Part shown: positions 21,963 through 32,333 of the stretch, in pieces | How positions within the stretch are numbered: position 1 is the stretch's first letter | Layout of the letters: each line of letters opens with the position of its first letter | NCBI GenBank assembly: GCA_030549175.1 | Contig: JAUKUA010000002.1 | Span: 4,588,001 to 4,652,000 of the forward strand | Length of the DNA: 64,000 nucleotides | From: Lasiosphaeris hirsuta | Taxonomy: Eukaryota > Ascomycota > Sordariomycetes > Sordariales > Lasiosphaeriaceae | Direction: 5' to 3' | Notes under the pieces: generated by a model | The model's database searches: none | The model's input: only the letters and a program-made list of their open reading frames with translations | What the model was told of the DNA's origin: nothing | Translations under genes and position numbers: made by a program

Positions 21963-24534
21963 TTGTTGAATTGATGATGTACCGTGGTTGTGTGCCAACA
22001 TATTGGCTTCCTGCTCCCTCTGAGTCAGATGTGGGTTTTCCGTGGATATTCTTCATGGGCACGAGTTTTTCCTCAAGAAATGTGGGTTAGCTAACCCATG
22101 CTAAGAAAACGATAAAACCCAAACATATCCCCGAAAATTCACTAATACAGTTTAGGAAATACACATTCAGCATGAGTCGAGAGGCAGGGCCGCTAATACA
22201 CTCGCTACTGGCCGAATACATTAAATGCTCATAGGTAACGGTTGGCTTCGTTCAATTGAGTGGGCATTTCAGGGCAAAAATTGGGGCGCTACTGGAATCT
22301 CCCCACCGGGCAACAGATCCAGCCGTTGAAACTAGATGCTGTGCCGGGGCAGTCAGCCTTGGGAGGCCTGCTGCACCCGTGCCCCGCCTGTTCGAACAGC
22401 CTTATCAGCGTGTCAGCTTCGGTGAGGACTGTGGGATTAGTGTGCAAAATTTGGCTTGACTGAACACCAAGGTAGATATGAAAGTCCACTTCCAGTGCAA
22501 ATCTGCCATCGCCTATCCAACAACCTAAACCCTGAAGAGACTATCTTCGAGACAGCGTCCTTGTATAGGATAATGTTGTGTCGAGTTTCTAGAAATTCCA
22601 TGACGTTTCTTGACTGGCTATATTCATTCATTCTACCAATCACAGTTACGAATACCTATCAACCTAATCAATACCGTTTGAACTCGAGGTAAATCACCAC
22701 CGATAGCTTCAACACAATTATTTATTTCCCTCGGAGGGCCTTTCCCATATGCCGAGGCAAGACAGACATGAACAAGAAGGCGTCTCGGTCTGCACAAGCC
22801 GGTACCATCTTGGGAGGGTGCGGAATGCGGCCGACCAGATCTTCCCTGGTTGCGATGCGCGGGCACTGGGCAGATCTACAAGTATCGTCACACGAAAACA
22901 AGAGGATTCATGTCATCATAGCAGACATCTACAGAGATACAGTGAGATATGATGTCGGCCATGAGTTCCCCGCCAGAAACGGCGTGCGCCCGAGTAGGCG
23001 GCGCCTATTTGAACCGCACATCAATAGTCAGGAAGAGAAGACAGTGCCATCGAATGAGATATGCACTGGAAGAATATGTGAGTGTTGGAACATACGGTAC
23101 CGCTACGATTGTATTCGCGCATGATTGGGAATGTCAGTGATGACAGTGGAAATGCTGGTACACCTATTGGGAGCAGGGTTAAGCTACCTAAGCAGGTTTC
23201 CTGTTGGTTGTTGTCTTGGAAATCTCAGGAGATTAGGAAGTGGAAGTTTGAGGATATCTCTGGGGTCTGTGGCTGTAACCGGCTGCAACCCGAGCGTCGA
23301 GGAGGCGATGGCCGGGGAAGTGTGACGCTTGACAATGCCAAACCGCAAAAGTATTTGCTTCCAAAACTGCGATGCAGAGTACTTGCCGGTGGTATTCAGT
23401 ATCTTGAGCAGTGAAGGAAGTAGGTAGCAGGACGGTGCACGGCCGAGATTTCATGATGCTCCTGTCGGCCGACAAGTTCAATCCCAAAAAAATCGCATCA
23501 ATTAGCTTCAGCAGTAGCTCCCAGAAGTAACTGCCAGTGACTGGTGCAGGACCTCTCGTTGATTTCTGGCATAAAATAGAATGAGTGGGACGGCCGCAAG
23601 CTTGGGGTGCTGTGCATGAGGGTTGCCAACTCTGCCTGCCACTCGACGGCAGGGATCGGGCAAGTGCCCCGTGGGAGCGCTTGAAGGCTTCTTATTAGAC
23701 TTTGCTGTTTGGTCCTTGGAGCTGTACCTGAGGACTTTCACTTCCATTTTCATTTTTCTAGGCTTTCATGGGCCACTTCTTAGCCGTGCCCTAATCCTCG
23801 CGGCTTGTCGTGGGGTTCCTTCCTCTTGATCGCCCCCCTCTATTCCCCCTCTCTTCACTGCGGGCTCGTCCGCATTGACATGAGCTTGCGTACGCCGTAC
23901 ACTGAAACCAGTCGATGACCTCTGACATCGCGCCTACCGCCCGTATACACTCAAAAGTGAAGACGTGGTTGCGCCACCCCTGCTGCCCCCATATTTGCGT
24001 CGAGGTGGATTGGCACTCACTCCAGATCCCGATTTCGATGACCGTCAATTGCTACAGTTTTGACCTAAACAGAGGGGATGAGAACTTTTCACTCTGTCTA
24101 ACCTAATGCTCGAGACACAATGGGTGGGCCGGAACCATGACAGCAACTCTGAGGCATAGGTCGCTCTTCTTCACCTACGTGCCCGTCTGGCCTGTGGTGC
24201 ACAACTGCTCCGTGGCAGGTGCGCCCCCGGTGCTAAAGCCAGCAGAAAATGGGGGGAGCAAAATACTACAAACTCCCCCCTCGGATAGGAGATTTCCTCT
24301 TTATTAACATATCCACCGACGCGTTCTAAACTGTTCGGAAGGATTGGGAACCTACATGATGGTTTTGTCTGGCACCAATCACATGGACCATTTCAACCGT
24401 GGCACGAATTTGTGAGGCAGATCGGCGGCGTGAGGTCTGCTAAATTTAAGGGCTTCCTCACCGTCAATCATTCACCTTCACAGAACCTCATCCTGCAAGT
24501 TTTGCCCGAGACGCGAATACAAGCAGCACCCACA
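21963..24534. other. Long stretch without supported genes
   Basis: About 2.6 kb with only short unrelated frames on both strands. The part near 22080-22230 is AT-richer. I see no domain, RNA fold or clear terminal repeat; decayed mobile DNA is possible but not shown. Confidence 0.4.
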
Positions 24535-26690
24535 ATGCCATCACTTCATGACTGGGAATCACACCGTCAAGAAATCACCAGGCTTTATAAAGGCGAGGAA
24601 AAGAAGCTTGACGATGTCTTGGATGCCCTCCAGTCAACATATGGATTCCAAACAAGGTTCGCCATACTCCATACCTTCGTCCTCATCATAAGCATCACTT
24701 TTGGCTCACAAGCGCACGAACAACAGCTCAGCAACACTGCAGCGAAAGCTGTTCCCCCGAAAAGAGTACAAAGAGAAACGTGCCGATACGGCATTACCCC
24801 CTCTTTTAATATGTGTGTTAATGATATGGTTCACGTTCCCGCTCCCAAACCATGATTCTCTACGTACACTGTATAGCTTGCACCTTGATGCGATCCCGAT
24901 CAGTTGACCAGAGCATGGATGCACCATCTCCGCCTATCCCAAACGGAGTGATGATATGCAGTTATCCCCCTTCAGCTCAGTCCTCCCATTGGGATAACTT
25001 CATAACATCTCATGGCAAGGATCCCTGACCTCGCTTGGAACACAAGGTAACAACATACAGTCGAAGCACCGACGAAAGCTCCTTTCATTAGCATGGTTTT
25101 GATATTGACGTAGGAATAGAGGACTCTCTCCGCTTCCGCATATTAGCTTCCCGACAGCACACTTCGGGTCATTGCCTCGGAGTCTCGGCGAAACAAGCGC
25201 AGAGATGACCCGAAATCACTGTGAGTATCCAGCACATCTCATGATCCAGTTGCGGTCGAAGCGCCCCGATCTTTTAAGGGTTATGCTCGAAATCGGCATC
25301 GATCTTTACTAGTCTCAGCTAGCCCGGGCATATTGCGTGCACTTCGACCGTATCGACAACTGCTCTCGGGCTGGCGGCTGCCGTCGGAGATGAGGATATG
25401 GTTAGCCTACTCCTGAGTGACGGCGAAGCAAACATAAACCAGGTGCTGCCCATGAACGATTGCCGATGTCCGCTCCTTGTAGCATGCGCTTGACGTATGT
25501 CCACAATGACCATGGTTCTTTTAGGCGCGGGGGCTAATGTCTGGAGCGCCGACGCCAGTGCCATGGCGACGAAGTGCAAGCCCCTGACTTTGCTTCAGAG
25601 CTTGGGACACAGTGACCACTCCGAATTGCGCCGCGAGCTAAAAAGACAAGGCGCTCAAAATGGTCCCCCGGCTACCAAGTCCATGTTGTCTCGCCTTCAT
25701 GAGTTCATGGGTGAGGAACTTTGAGCGCTCCGCGGAAGAGGGTTGTGTGGGAACCGTGACTCGACTTCTCCAAGCCGGTGCTATTACTCAAACACGAGAT
25801 ATAAGTTGCATTGGAAGTGAGGATATGGCCGACATGCTGCGACTCAGGGGCTTGCTAGCCAGCATCTTGGGCAGAAACGGGCGAGAGAATCCTTTCCCAC
25901 GCCATCCTCTCTCGGAAGAGCACTCTCGCAACACACAATCTGGGCCACAGAATCAATCTGGATCACCCCGGACTGCCCACACTACTGCCGGCGCCTTTAG
26001 ACGCAGTAGTATTAAGGGGGAATGTTGACATAATCAGGTCGTTCGTCCTGCACCGAGCACCCTTCACCGTGAGGACGCTTAAGCTTGCTGTTGTGGCCCA
26101 AAACGCCCAAGATGTTGTACCGGCTCTGCTGCCGTACATCAAACCAATGGCCTGGAGGCGTCGTCGGGAAACTTCACATCCCGTGTCAGCCATGACGTAT
26201 GTAGAGCCCCGTCTTGACTACATCGACTAGACATTGGGAAAGGCAGCAGAGCTCGGCTTTCGCCCCGTAGTCCAAATGCTCCCCCAAGCGGTGAACTGGA
26301 GCCGTCGATGCATTTGCACGGCTCTTTCTAGCACAATTCTCTTTGGGAAGCACCATCTCATCCAGGACCTGCTTGACATGTACAAATAAATCATTCGAGG
26401 GCCTGGACGGGCATCGCGCACTACTCGAGGATGGGTTTTGGTGCTCTGTCACCAACACGCAACGGCCATCCGCACTCCAAACTGCGGCGATACATAGCCA
26501 ATTAGAGGTCGCACGCAGACTGCTCAATGCGGGTGCAGACATCGATGCGAAGGGGGCAGCAATGCACGGCAGGACAGCTCTCGGGATCCACCTCTTATCG
26601 AGCCAAGGAGTCATGGTTTTTGGCAGCGGCAGAGACCAGTATCTTCGAGCAGTCAAACGTGTGGTTTCTCTCGAGTCCTCAATCCCGTGA
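24535..26690 (+). pseudogene. Decayed Clr5-domain / ankyrin-repeat gene
   Basis: The ATG at 24535 opens a Clr5-like N-terminus (SLHDWESHRQEITRLYKGEE and following residues). Its probable continuation, with an RKLFPRKEYKEK segment near 24745, lies in another frame. Ankyrin-like pieces then follow. One near 25345-25570 contains LAAAVGDEDMVSLLLSDG and LLGAGANV but has an in-frame TGA at about 25492. Another lies near 25720-25810 (EGCVGTVTRLLQAGA). A third lies near 26490-26590 (SQLEVARRLLNAGADIDAKG). The pieces are separated by stops and frame changes. The order matches the common fungal Clr5-ankyrin architecture, so this reads as one broken gene rather than several small ones. Confidence 0.6.
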
Positions 26691-26895
26691 AGTTGTCCAC
26701 CGCAGAACCATACCTATGACCTGAAATAGCAGGGCAACCAAAAACTAATCTATTCAAGAAAACAATATATCATAGGAGTATCTAATTGCCACTCTCCTTG
26801 CTCGCAAAATATACGATCAACCTCCCACGGGGCCAAAGTTACCGCGCGGCTTGATAGGATGAAACTCTGGATCGTCGATACACCAATTGATTGAA

Positions 26896-26979
26896 TCCCC
26901 CGTGGCGCAATTGGCTAGCGCGTCAGACTGTTATCATCCGGGCATCTGGAGGCTGGTGGTTCGAGCCCACCCGGGGGAG
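26896..26979 (+). tRNA. tRNA-Asn(GTT), probably with a short intron
   Basis: Acceptor TCCCCCG/CGGGGGA pairs fully, with discriminator G. The D arm GCGC..GCGC is intact. Anticodon stem TCAGA/TCTGG (one G-T) encloses CTGTTA plus an insert of about 10 nt before the last loop base. The T arm GGTGG/CCACC is perfect around TTCGAGC. Anticodon GTT gives Asn. The shifted alternative TAT (Ile) breaks the anticodon stem. Confidence 0.82.
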
Positions 26980-27384
26980 TTCTTTTTTGTCGTTTTCCTC
27001 TCGCACATCAGTGCGCCGCCCCAAAGACCGGGTACTGAAGCGAATACTGATCTGGGCCTCAGCGAGGAGGGCGATGACAACTGAGTTCAGAACTTATAGT
27101 TCCCCTTGCCTTCACGATTCCAAATATGTACTATCGACAAGTAAGTAATAAGCAAATAACTCCTGGAATCCAGTCAACGATGCAGAAACAAAACATTGAC
27201 ACATCCGTCATTTTCGGTCGTGAGTCAGCCATGTCGTCACACCAACTTTCTGGTGTATGTTAGAATTACAGAATGATGAGCTAGCTCTCTCGCCAACCCT
27301 GGCCACCATAACTCCGGTTCATGATGAATCCCCTGACCTTGGCTCAACAACGGCAACCTCCCCCAAAACACCCCAGCAGGTCTG
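26980..27384. other. Intergenic between tRNA-Asn and acetolactate decarboxylase
   Basis: Nothing recognisable; presumably the 3' region of the minus-strand decarboxylase gene. Confidence 0.4.
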
Positions 27385-28101
27385 CTAGCCCTCAACGGCT
27401 GCAATACCCTCCTCATCCTTGACCAACGCGGCCTCATTGAACTCCTCATCCTCGGTCGGCAATTCGACGTGGAACTTGGACAGCTGCGAAACCTGAACTT
27501 CGACATCGCCCTCGGTCTCAAACGCCAGAATGTGACCGCCCTCCTTGCGCTCCTCATCAATGAAGTGCAAGTGATCTCCAGCAACGTTGATGCCCATGAT
27601 GTAGTCGGGCGACCGGAACCCAATGATGGTCCCCTTCACGCCGCGAAACGTGTGCACGGTCTGGCGATCGGCCACGGCCGGCAACCTCTCCCGCGGGGCG
27701 AGCTGGCCGCCCGCCGTGCGCACGTTGATGCTCTTGAAGACACCGTCCATCCGGATGGCAAGAAAGTGGTTGCGCGCGGCCGGGAACAGGCGCGTCAGCA
27801 GGGCGGACAGGTCCTTTTTGCTGGTGATGGCGGCCTGGGTGTTTGTGGTGGCGCGGAAGCGGGTGATGGTGGCAAAGGGGGTGATGGTCTCGGCGGGGTC
27901 GCCAATGAGGACGACGGTGCCATCGGATTTCATCTGGTACACGGTGCCGTCGATGACGATCATCTCGCCGACCATGTTGCGGAAGGTGCCCAGCCCGTGG
28001 TTGCCGTGCTCGAGGACGCGCGAGATGGGGGTGCCATGTGAGGCGACACCATCCATCAGGGCGGAGATGATTGAGTATTGGTAGACTTCGTTTTCGGCCA
28101 T
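27385..28101 (-). CDS. Alpha-acetolactate decarboxylase
   Basis: 238 residues in one exon. Converts (S)-2-acetolactate to (R)-acetoin and CO2. The sequence follows the bacterial AlsD/BudA pattern: YQYSIISALMDGV near the start, HGNHGLGTF, E46 in GEMIVIDG, R153 in HTFRGVKGTI, and the zinc-ligand cluster H177 and H179 in GDHLHF with H190 in GGHIL. All expected metal ligands are present, so it is likely active. There is no signal peptide or targeting segment, so it should be cytosolic. It is divergently paired with acetolactate synthase, which would supply its substrate. This enzyme is common in bacteria and rare in fungi, so horizontal origin is a reasonable inference. It has no intron. Confidence 0.92.
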   Translation of the reverse strand: MAENEVYQYSIISALMDGVASHGTPISRVLEHGNHGLGTFRNMVGEMIVIDGTVYQMKSDGTVVLIGDPAETITPFATITRFRATTNTQAAITSKKDLSALLTRLFPAARNHFLAIRMDGVFKSINVRTAGGQLAPRERLPAVADRQTVHTFRGVKGTIIGFRSPDYIMGINVAGDHLHFIDEERKEGGHILAFETEGDVEVQVSQLSKFHVELPTEDEEFNEAALVKDEEGIAAVEG

Positions 28102-28562
28102 TTTTGGGCGATTTTCTGTCGTGGAGACGGGAGGTGCAAGTGGTGTTTTTGGGCATTACGACCCGGCCCGCCTTTGTTCTCTTTTGATATGTATGCCTTA
28201 CCAGTGACGGCACTGGGGCCGACAGTCGGATACTGTCGGGATGATGGCTGCAAGTCGGCCCTAAAAGGGGCAACTGCCAGGGGGCTTACTCAGATTCATA
28301 CAGCGCTTGTCGGCTTCGGTTGGCTGCGTCGTGGGCATTGGCTGCACTATGCGCTCATCGCAGTGGGAAATTCCAGGGAATAAATTCTCCGTCGCAATCC
28401 ACAACGAAAACTTCCAGACGCCGGATGGACAGTCAGGGAACGCCTCGATTTATATCCCTTTGTACCCCATCGTACCTTTCCAGGACGTCGTGCCCAAGTT
28501 CCTACGTCTTGAGTTGGCTACCACCATCAACTCGTGTCTAGATCAAAAGTCCAAACTCCAAC
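28102..28562. promoter_or_regulatory. Bidirectional promoter of the acetoin gene pair
   Basis: 461 bp separate the two start codons, which point away from each other. A TATA-like element sits near the synthase side. The arrangement suggests joint control of both genes. Confidence 0.6.
28449..28455 (+). promoter_or_regulatory. TATA-like box of acetolactate synthase
   Basis: TTTATAT lies about 110 bp before the synthase ATG. A match to the consensus only. Confidence 0.35.
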
Positions 28563-30257
28563 ATGTCGACCGAAACCGTCCAGGTTGTGATCGATTCGCT
28601 CGTGGCAGCCCGTGTTAAATATGTCTTTGGCGTGCCAGGCGCCAAGATTGACTCGGTCTTCAACGCCCTCATCGACCACCCCGAAATCAAGCTCGTTGTT
28701 TGCAGACACGAGCAGAATGCAGCATTTATCGCTGCTGCCGTGGGCAAACTAACAGACGTACCGGGCGTCTGCATTGCCACGTCAGGCCCGGGCACCAGCA
28801 ACCTCGTCACCGGCCTTATCACAGCGACCGACGAGGGTGCTCCCATGGTGGCCATCGTGGGAAGCGTGAAGCGAGCCCAGTCAGCAAAGCGCACACACCA
28901 GAGCCTGCGCGCCGTCGAGCTGCTTACGCCCGTTACCAAGAAGGTCCTCTCCGCTGTGGTACCCGACCAGGTGGCCGAGATGATGGTCGACGCGTTTCGT
29001 GTTGCCAGCGCGCATCCGCGCGGTGCCACGGCTATCAGTCTGCCGATTGACGTCATGACTGCCGGCGTCAAGTCTGCTGTCCCGGCATTCCCGCCCCGCG
29101 CCTTTACCGCGCCCGAGTATGGACCCTCGTCCGCCGGTTCCCTCGGCAAGGCAGCCGAGATGATCGCAGCCGCCAAGTTCCCCGTTTTCTTCCTCGGTGC
29201 CCGAGCCGCAGCTGCCCCGGTTGTCGACGCAGTCCATGCTTTCCTCCGAGAGCACCCTATCCCCGTCGTTGAGACGTTTCAGGCGGCAGGCGCCATATCC
29301 AAGGAGCTGGTGCATCTCTTCTTCGGCCGCATCGGCCTCTTCCGCAATCAGCCCGGCGACAAACTCCTCCAGCATGCCGACCTCGTCATTACCATCGGCT
29401 ACGATCAAGCTGAGTACGATGCTAACGTGTGGAACCCGACCAACAACAAGTCCATCCTCCACCTCGACACCGCCCCAGCCGACCTTGGCTTCTCCTACTC
29501 CCCGGCCCTCGAGCTTGTCGGCTCCATCACCGATAACGTCACCGCCCTCACCACCCTCCTCTCCTCCACCCCCGTCGCCCAGCCCCAGGACCATCCCGTC
29601 GCCCAGTCCCTCCTCGCCGACTTCCACGCCTGGCACAAGAGCCCCCACGCTGCCCCCAAGCCAAACGGCGGGCCCGTCCACCCCTTACACTTCATCCGTC
29701 TGCTGCAGTCGCAGATCGATCCAGCCACGACTGTGATTTCCGACGTCGGCAGTGTCTACATCTGGCTCAGTCGCTTCTTCTACAGCTACGCGCCGCACAC
29801 CTTCCTAGTCTCCAACGCGCAGCAGACGCTAGGCGTCGCGCTACCGTGGGCTATCGGTGCTTCGCTGTCACAGACGCCGACGCCGTGCTCCCGCAAGGTG
29901 GTGAGCGTCAGTGGCGATGGTGGGTTTCTGTTTAGTGGGCAGGAGCTCGTTACGGCGGTGCAGCAGGGGTGTGACATCACGCACTTTGTGTGGAATGATG
30001 GCAAGTATAATATGGTTGAATTTCAGGAGGTCGACAAGTACGGGAGGAGCTCGGGCGTGGATTTGGGCGGCGTCGATTTCAAGACGTATGCCGAGGCGTT
30101 TGGGGCCAAGGGGTTGAAGGTTACGAGTTCAGGAGAGATGGAGTCGGCTATGAAGGAGGCGTTGGCGTACAAGGGGGTCTGTGTGGTGGATATCGAGATT
30201 GATTACTCGCAGAACCATGAGCTGATGGCAAATGTGCTCGCGGATGGGATTGCCTAA
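28563..30257 (+). CDS. Acetolactate synthase, catabolic (AlsS) type
   Basis: 564 residues in one exon. A thiamine diphosphate enzyme that condenses two pyruvates to 2-acetolactate. E50 in CRHEQNAAF is the TPP-activating Glu. The central domain follows, and the cofactor motif begins at G451-D452 (GDGGFLFSGQEL) and ends with WNDGKYNMV. There is no mitochondrial leader: the frame starts directly with the first domain, unlike fungal biosynthetic Ilv2, which is mitochondrial and longer. Together with the adjacent divergent decarboxylase this points to a cytosolic acetoin route rather than branched-chain amino acid synthesis. I have not separated it rigorously from other TPP enzymes; the neighbour is the main support. 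Confidence 0.88.
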   Translation: MSTETVQVVIDSLVAARVKYVFGVPGAKIDSVFNALIDHPEIKLVVCRHEQNAAFIAAAVGKLTDVPGVCIATSGPGTSNLVTGLITATDEGAPMVAIVGSVKRAQSAKRTHQSLRAVELLTPVTKKVLSAVVPDQVAEMMVDAFRVASAHPRGATAISLPIDVMTAGVKSAVPAFPPRAFTAPEYGPSSAGSLGKAAEMIAAAKFPVFFLGARAAAAPVVDAVHAFLREHPIPVVETFQAAGAISKELVHLFFGRIGLFRNQPGDKLLQHADLVITIGYDQAEYDANVWNPTNNKSILHLDTAPADLGFSYSPALELVGSITDNVTALTTLLSSTPVAQPQDHPVAQSLLADFHAWHKSPHAAPKPNGGPVHPLHFIRLLQSQIDPATTVISDVGSVYIWLSRFFYSYAPHTFLVSNAQQTLGVALPWAIGASLSQTPTPCSRKVVSVSGDGGFLFSGQELVTAVQQGCDITHFVWNDGKYNMVEFQEVDKYGRSSGVDLGGVDFKTYAEAFGAKGLKVTSSGEMESAMKEALAYKGVCVVDIEIDYSQNHELMANVLADGIA

Positions 30258-30831
30258 TTGTCTTTGGTGGGATTTATTGAGCGAATTTTCGGCTTAGATT
30301 TCAGATATCTCGTTGCTTTATGCTACACAGATCATAGAAACCATTGGTAAAGCCTTTGGGTTTGGCAGTTCACCTCTCTCTAGAGTGTCTCTGTAGCCAC
30401 AGCCCGAGGTGGAGAAGAGAGCGAGACTTGGTATCCTAGCCAGATAAAGCTGGGCGCATATCAAGAAGAGCATCTGCAGTAATGGGTCAGCGCCCTACTC
30501 AGAGTTGAGTGGTCGAGTTACCAGTAGCTGGACACGGAGATTTGGACCTATCTATGACTGTACCGACCCCAAGGCAAAGAGAACCGGGGAGGAGCATCAA
30601 GCTTCGAAAAATGCGTAATGCAAAATGATTGGTGAGTGATATCTCAGATACGTACCTAGGCAACTTGGGTACCTTGGGTACTTAAGTACTTTGGTTCGTT
30701 GTTCTAGAATATCTTTCATAAATGGCCTGGGACGGTTTCCGCGATAACTATATCGACCAAAAAGCATCTGTTTTCTTCAACAATTGCAACGAATTATCTA
30801 GGATCGGCCTCACGTAGCTGACCATTTCAAA
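30258..30831. other. Intergenic, no gene supported
   Basis: AT-richer stretch with a short repeat-like patch near 30650-30690 (ACCTAGGCAACTTGGG and ACCTTGGGTACTTAAG). No gene seen. Confidence 0.4.
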
Positions 30832-30978
30832 ATGGCTGGTCTGAGCCCCGAGGCGATTGTCGCACTCCTCGCACTTCTTGTTGCCTTGCCTCCGACAACG
30901 CTGGCACTATCAAGGTGCTGCTACCGCAAGCATCCGAGTCCAAGTTCTACCATTGTGCTATCTAAAGGTCGGTAACCC
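30832..30978 (+). pseudogene. N-terminal fragment of a membrane-anchored protein
   Basis: A 48-codon frame starts at the ATG at 30832. It encodes a short leader (MAGLSPEAIVALLALLVALP) that looks like one membrane helix followed by a basic segment, then stops. Similar leaders occur at the start of fungal hypothetical proteins. No continuation was found, so I read it as a remnant; it could also be exon 1 of an unrecognised gene. Confidence 0.3.
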
Positions 30979-31399
30979 AACGTACACCAGAATGATCATC
31001 TTCAAGGTCCCAAGTTCTAAACAATGTTGCATCAGAAGAGAATGGTTTCGTCGCATCTCACCAAACACACCTTCGTTTCGACTCCAGCGTGGCGATTCAG
31101 TCAGGACTCGGATGCAAACTCGAGCGCAGTCCAACTCGTGGCGGGGACTTCTACGACATTGGTAATAACCCGTGATGGCCGGAGACCAGAGTATATACCT
31201 TAAAAAATAGAAGTGTTTCGCAGGGACCCAGGGCGTTTGAGTTGCATCCGAGGTCCATCATTCAGCGCTCAGTCACATGCACCCGCATATCATGAATAAT
31301 AAACAGTCCAAAAGGGGCTCTGTGTTTTCCACGGTTCCCCCGGGTTGAGCAAAGCCCAGTCAAAGTTGCGAAGACACCGTGATTTGGACGTGTTGTCAG

Positions 31400-31765
31400 C
31401 CACCGGAGGATCCATGGTACCATGTCAGGAGCGGACCACGCACCTCAAAGATGGTCTTGCCAATCTCAATCTGCTCACTGCAGCGTCCGAAACAATTCCG
31501 TTCCCGTTCACCTGGGCTCTGCCATCGTTGATAGCGTCGTCAACTTTTCTTTGGAGCTTGTTGTACACGCGTGGGTTGTCATGAGGTGCAGCATGGTTCC
31601 CCAAAGTGCCCCGGCCGTCGTGTCGGACCCGGCAATAACCTGCTCTACAGCTTCTGTGTGGAGGTCGCCGAGGTTCAGGCCATGGCGGATAAATGAAGCC
31701 AACATGTCGGGGAGCGTTCGTCGGTCGGCCGTTTGAAGCGTGCGTCGACGACCTTGAAGCACTGG
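31400..31765 (-). pseudogene. Cytochrome P450 fragment (I-helix region), minus strand
   Basis: On the minus strand, 31735 down to about 31560 encodes TLPDMLASFIRHGL and the I-helix motif AGSDTTAGAL, followed by GTMLHLMTTH. The frame then shifts and continues as PRVYNKLQRKVDDAINDGR and GIVSDAAVSRL down to about 31440. Upstream and downstream P450 parts, including the haem-Cys loop, are missing. It is a clear decayed fragment. Confidence 0.7.
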
Positions 31766-31789
31766 GCTACCATGCCCACGTTTAACAGT

Positions 31790-31980
31790 TCATCTCTCTC
31801 GTCCGCTCGAGGTGCCTATCAACAGAGCAGCGCACCGTGCCCATGGATCTCGCCAAAAAGATACAATACCTCAGCCTCGACGTCATCAGCACTGTTGGCC
31901 TTGGTCAATTCTTCGCTATGCTTCTCGCCGATGCCGACCCCGACCGATGCATTAAGAGACCCTTTCCACTGGCCGCCGAC
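31790..31980 (+). pseudogene. Cytochrome P450 fragment, plus strand
   Basis: The plus strand encodes DLAKKIQYLSLDVISTVGLG and a following ADADPD segment, typical of the P450 region shortly before the I helix. In an intact gene it would lie upstream, on the same strand, of the piece at 31400-31765. Here it is in the opposite orientation and abuts it, which suggests an inversion inside one former gene. Confidence 0.65.
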
Positions 31981-32333
31981 TGCCTCTGTTCTGTCGATTC
32001 CCAGGACGGACTATTCAACATTCCTTGATTACTCTCAGCTAGGCCACCAAGGTGCTGAGTGTGATTCAACTTGGCTGGTGCCTGACGTGTATTCCTCAGC
32101 TCTTACTCAACTCGATTGGGGAGATCGGAGTTTCTTATTGCTGAACAACTGGAGCCGGACATGACGAATACATGTAACTCGAGGTTAGCACCTACTAAAA
32201 GAGGTATGCGTGTTGCCGCAGCTAGTATAGGCACCCGCGCCAGCTCAATCCCTGCCGTTAACTTGACCAAGTTGTATGTACAATGCAGGTATGGAGGTTG
32301 GCTGATACCAAACTCCGAACCGGACGAGAATCT

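Noticed and set aside
22080..24400. Possible RIP-degraded transposon
   Set aside because: Only mildly AT-richer than surroundings, with no terminal repeats or transposase traces that I can see.
27469..28041. 190-residue plus-strand frame inside the decarboxylase gene
   Set aside because: Exact antisense of a well-supported enzyme; its Gly/Ala/Asp-rich text is the mirror of that gene.
28881..29681. 266-residue minus-strand frame inside acetolactate synthase
   Set aside because: Antisense shadow of a gene with intact catalytic motifs.
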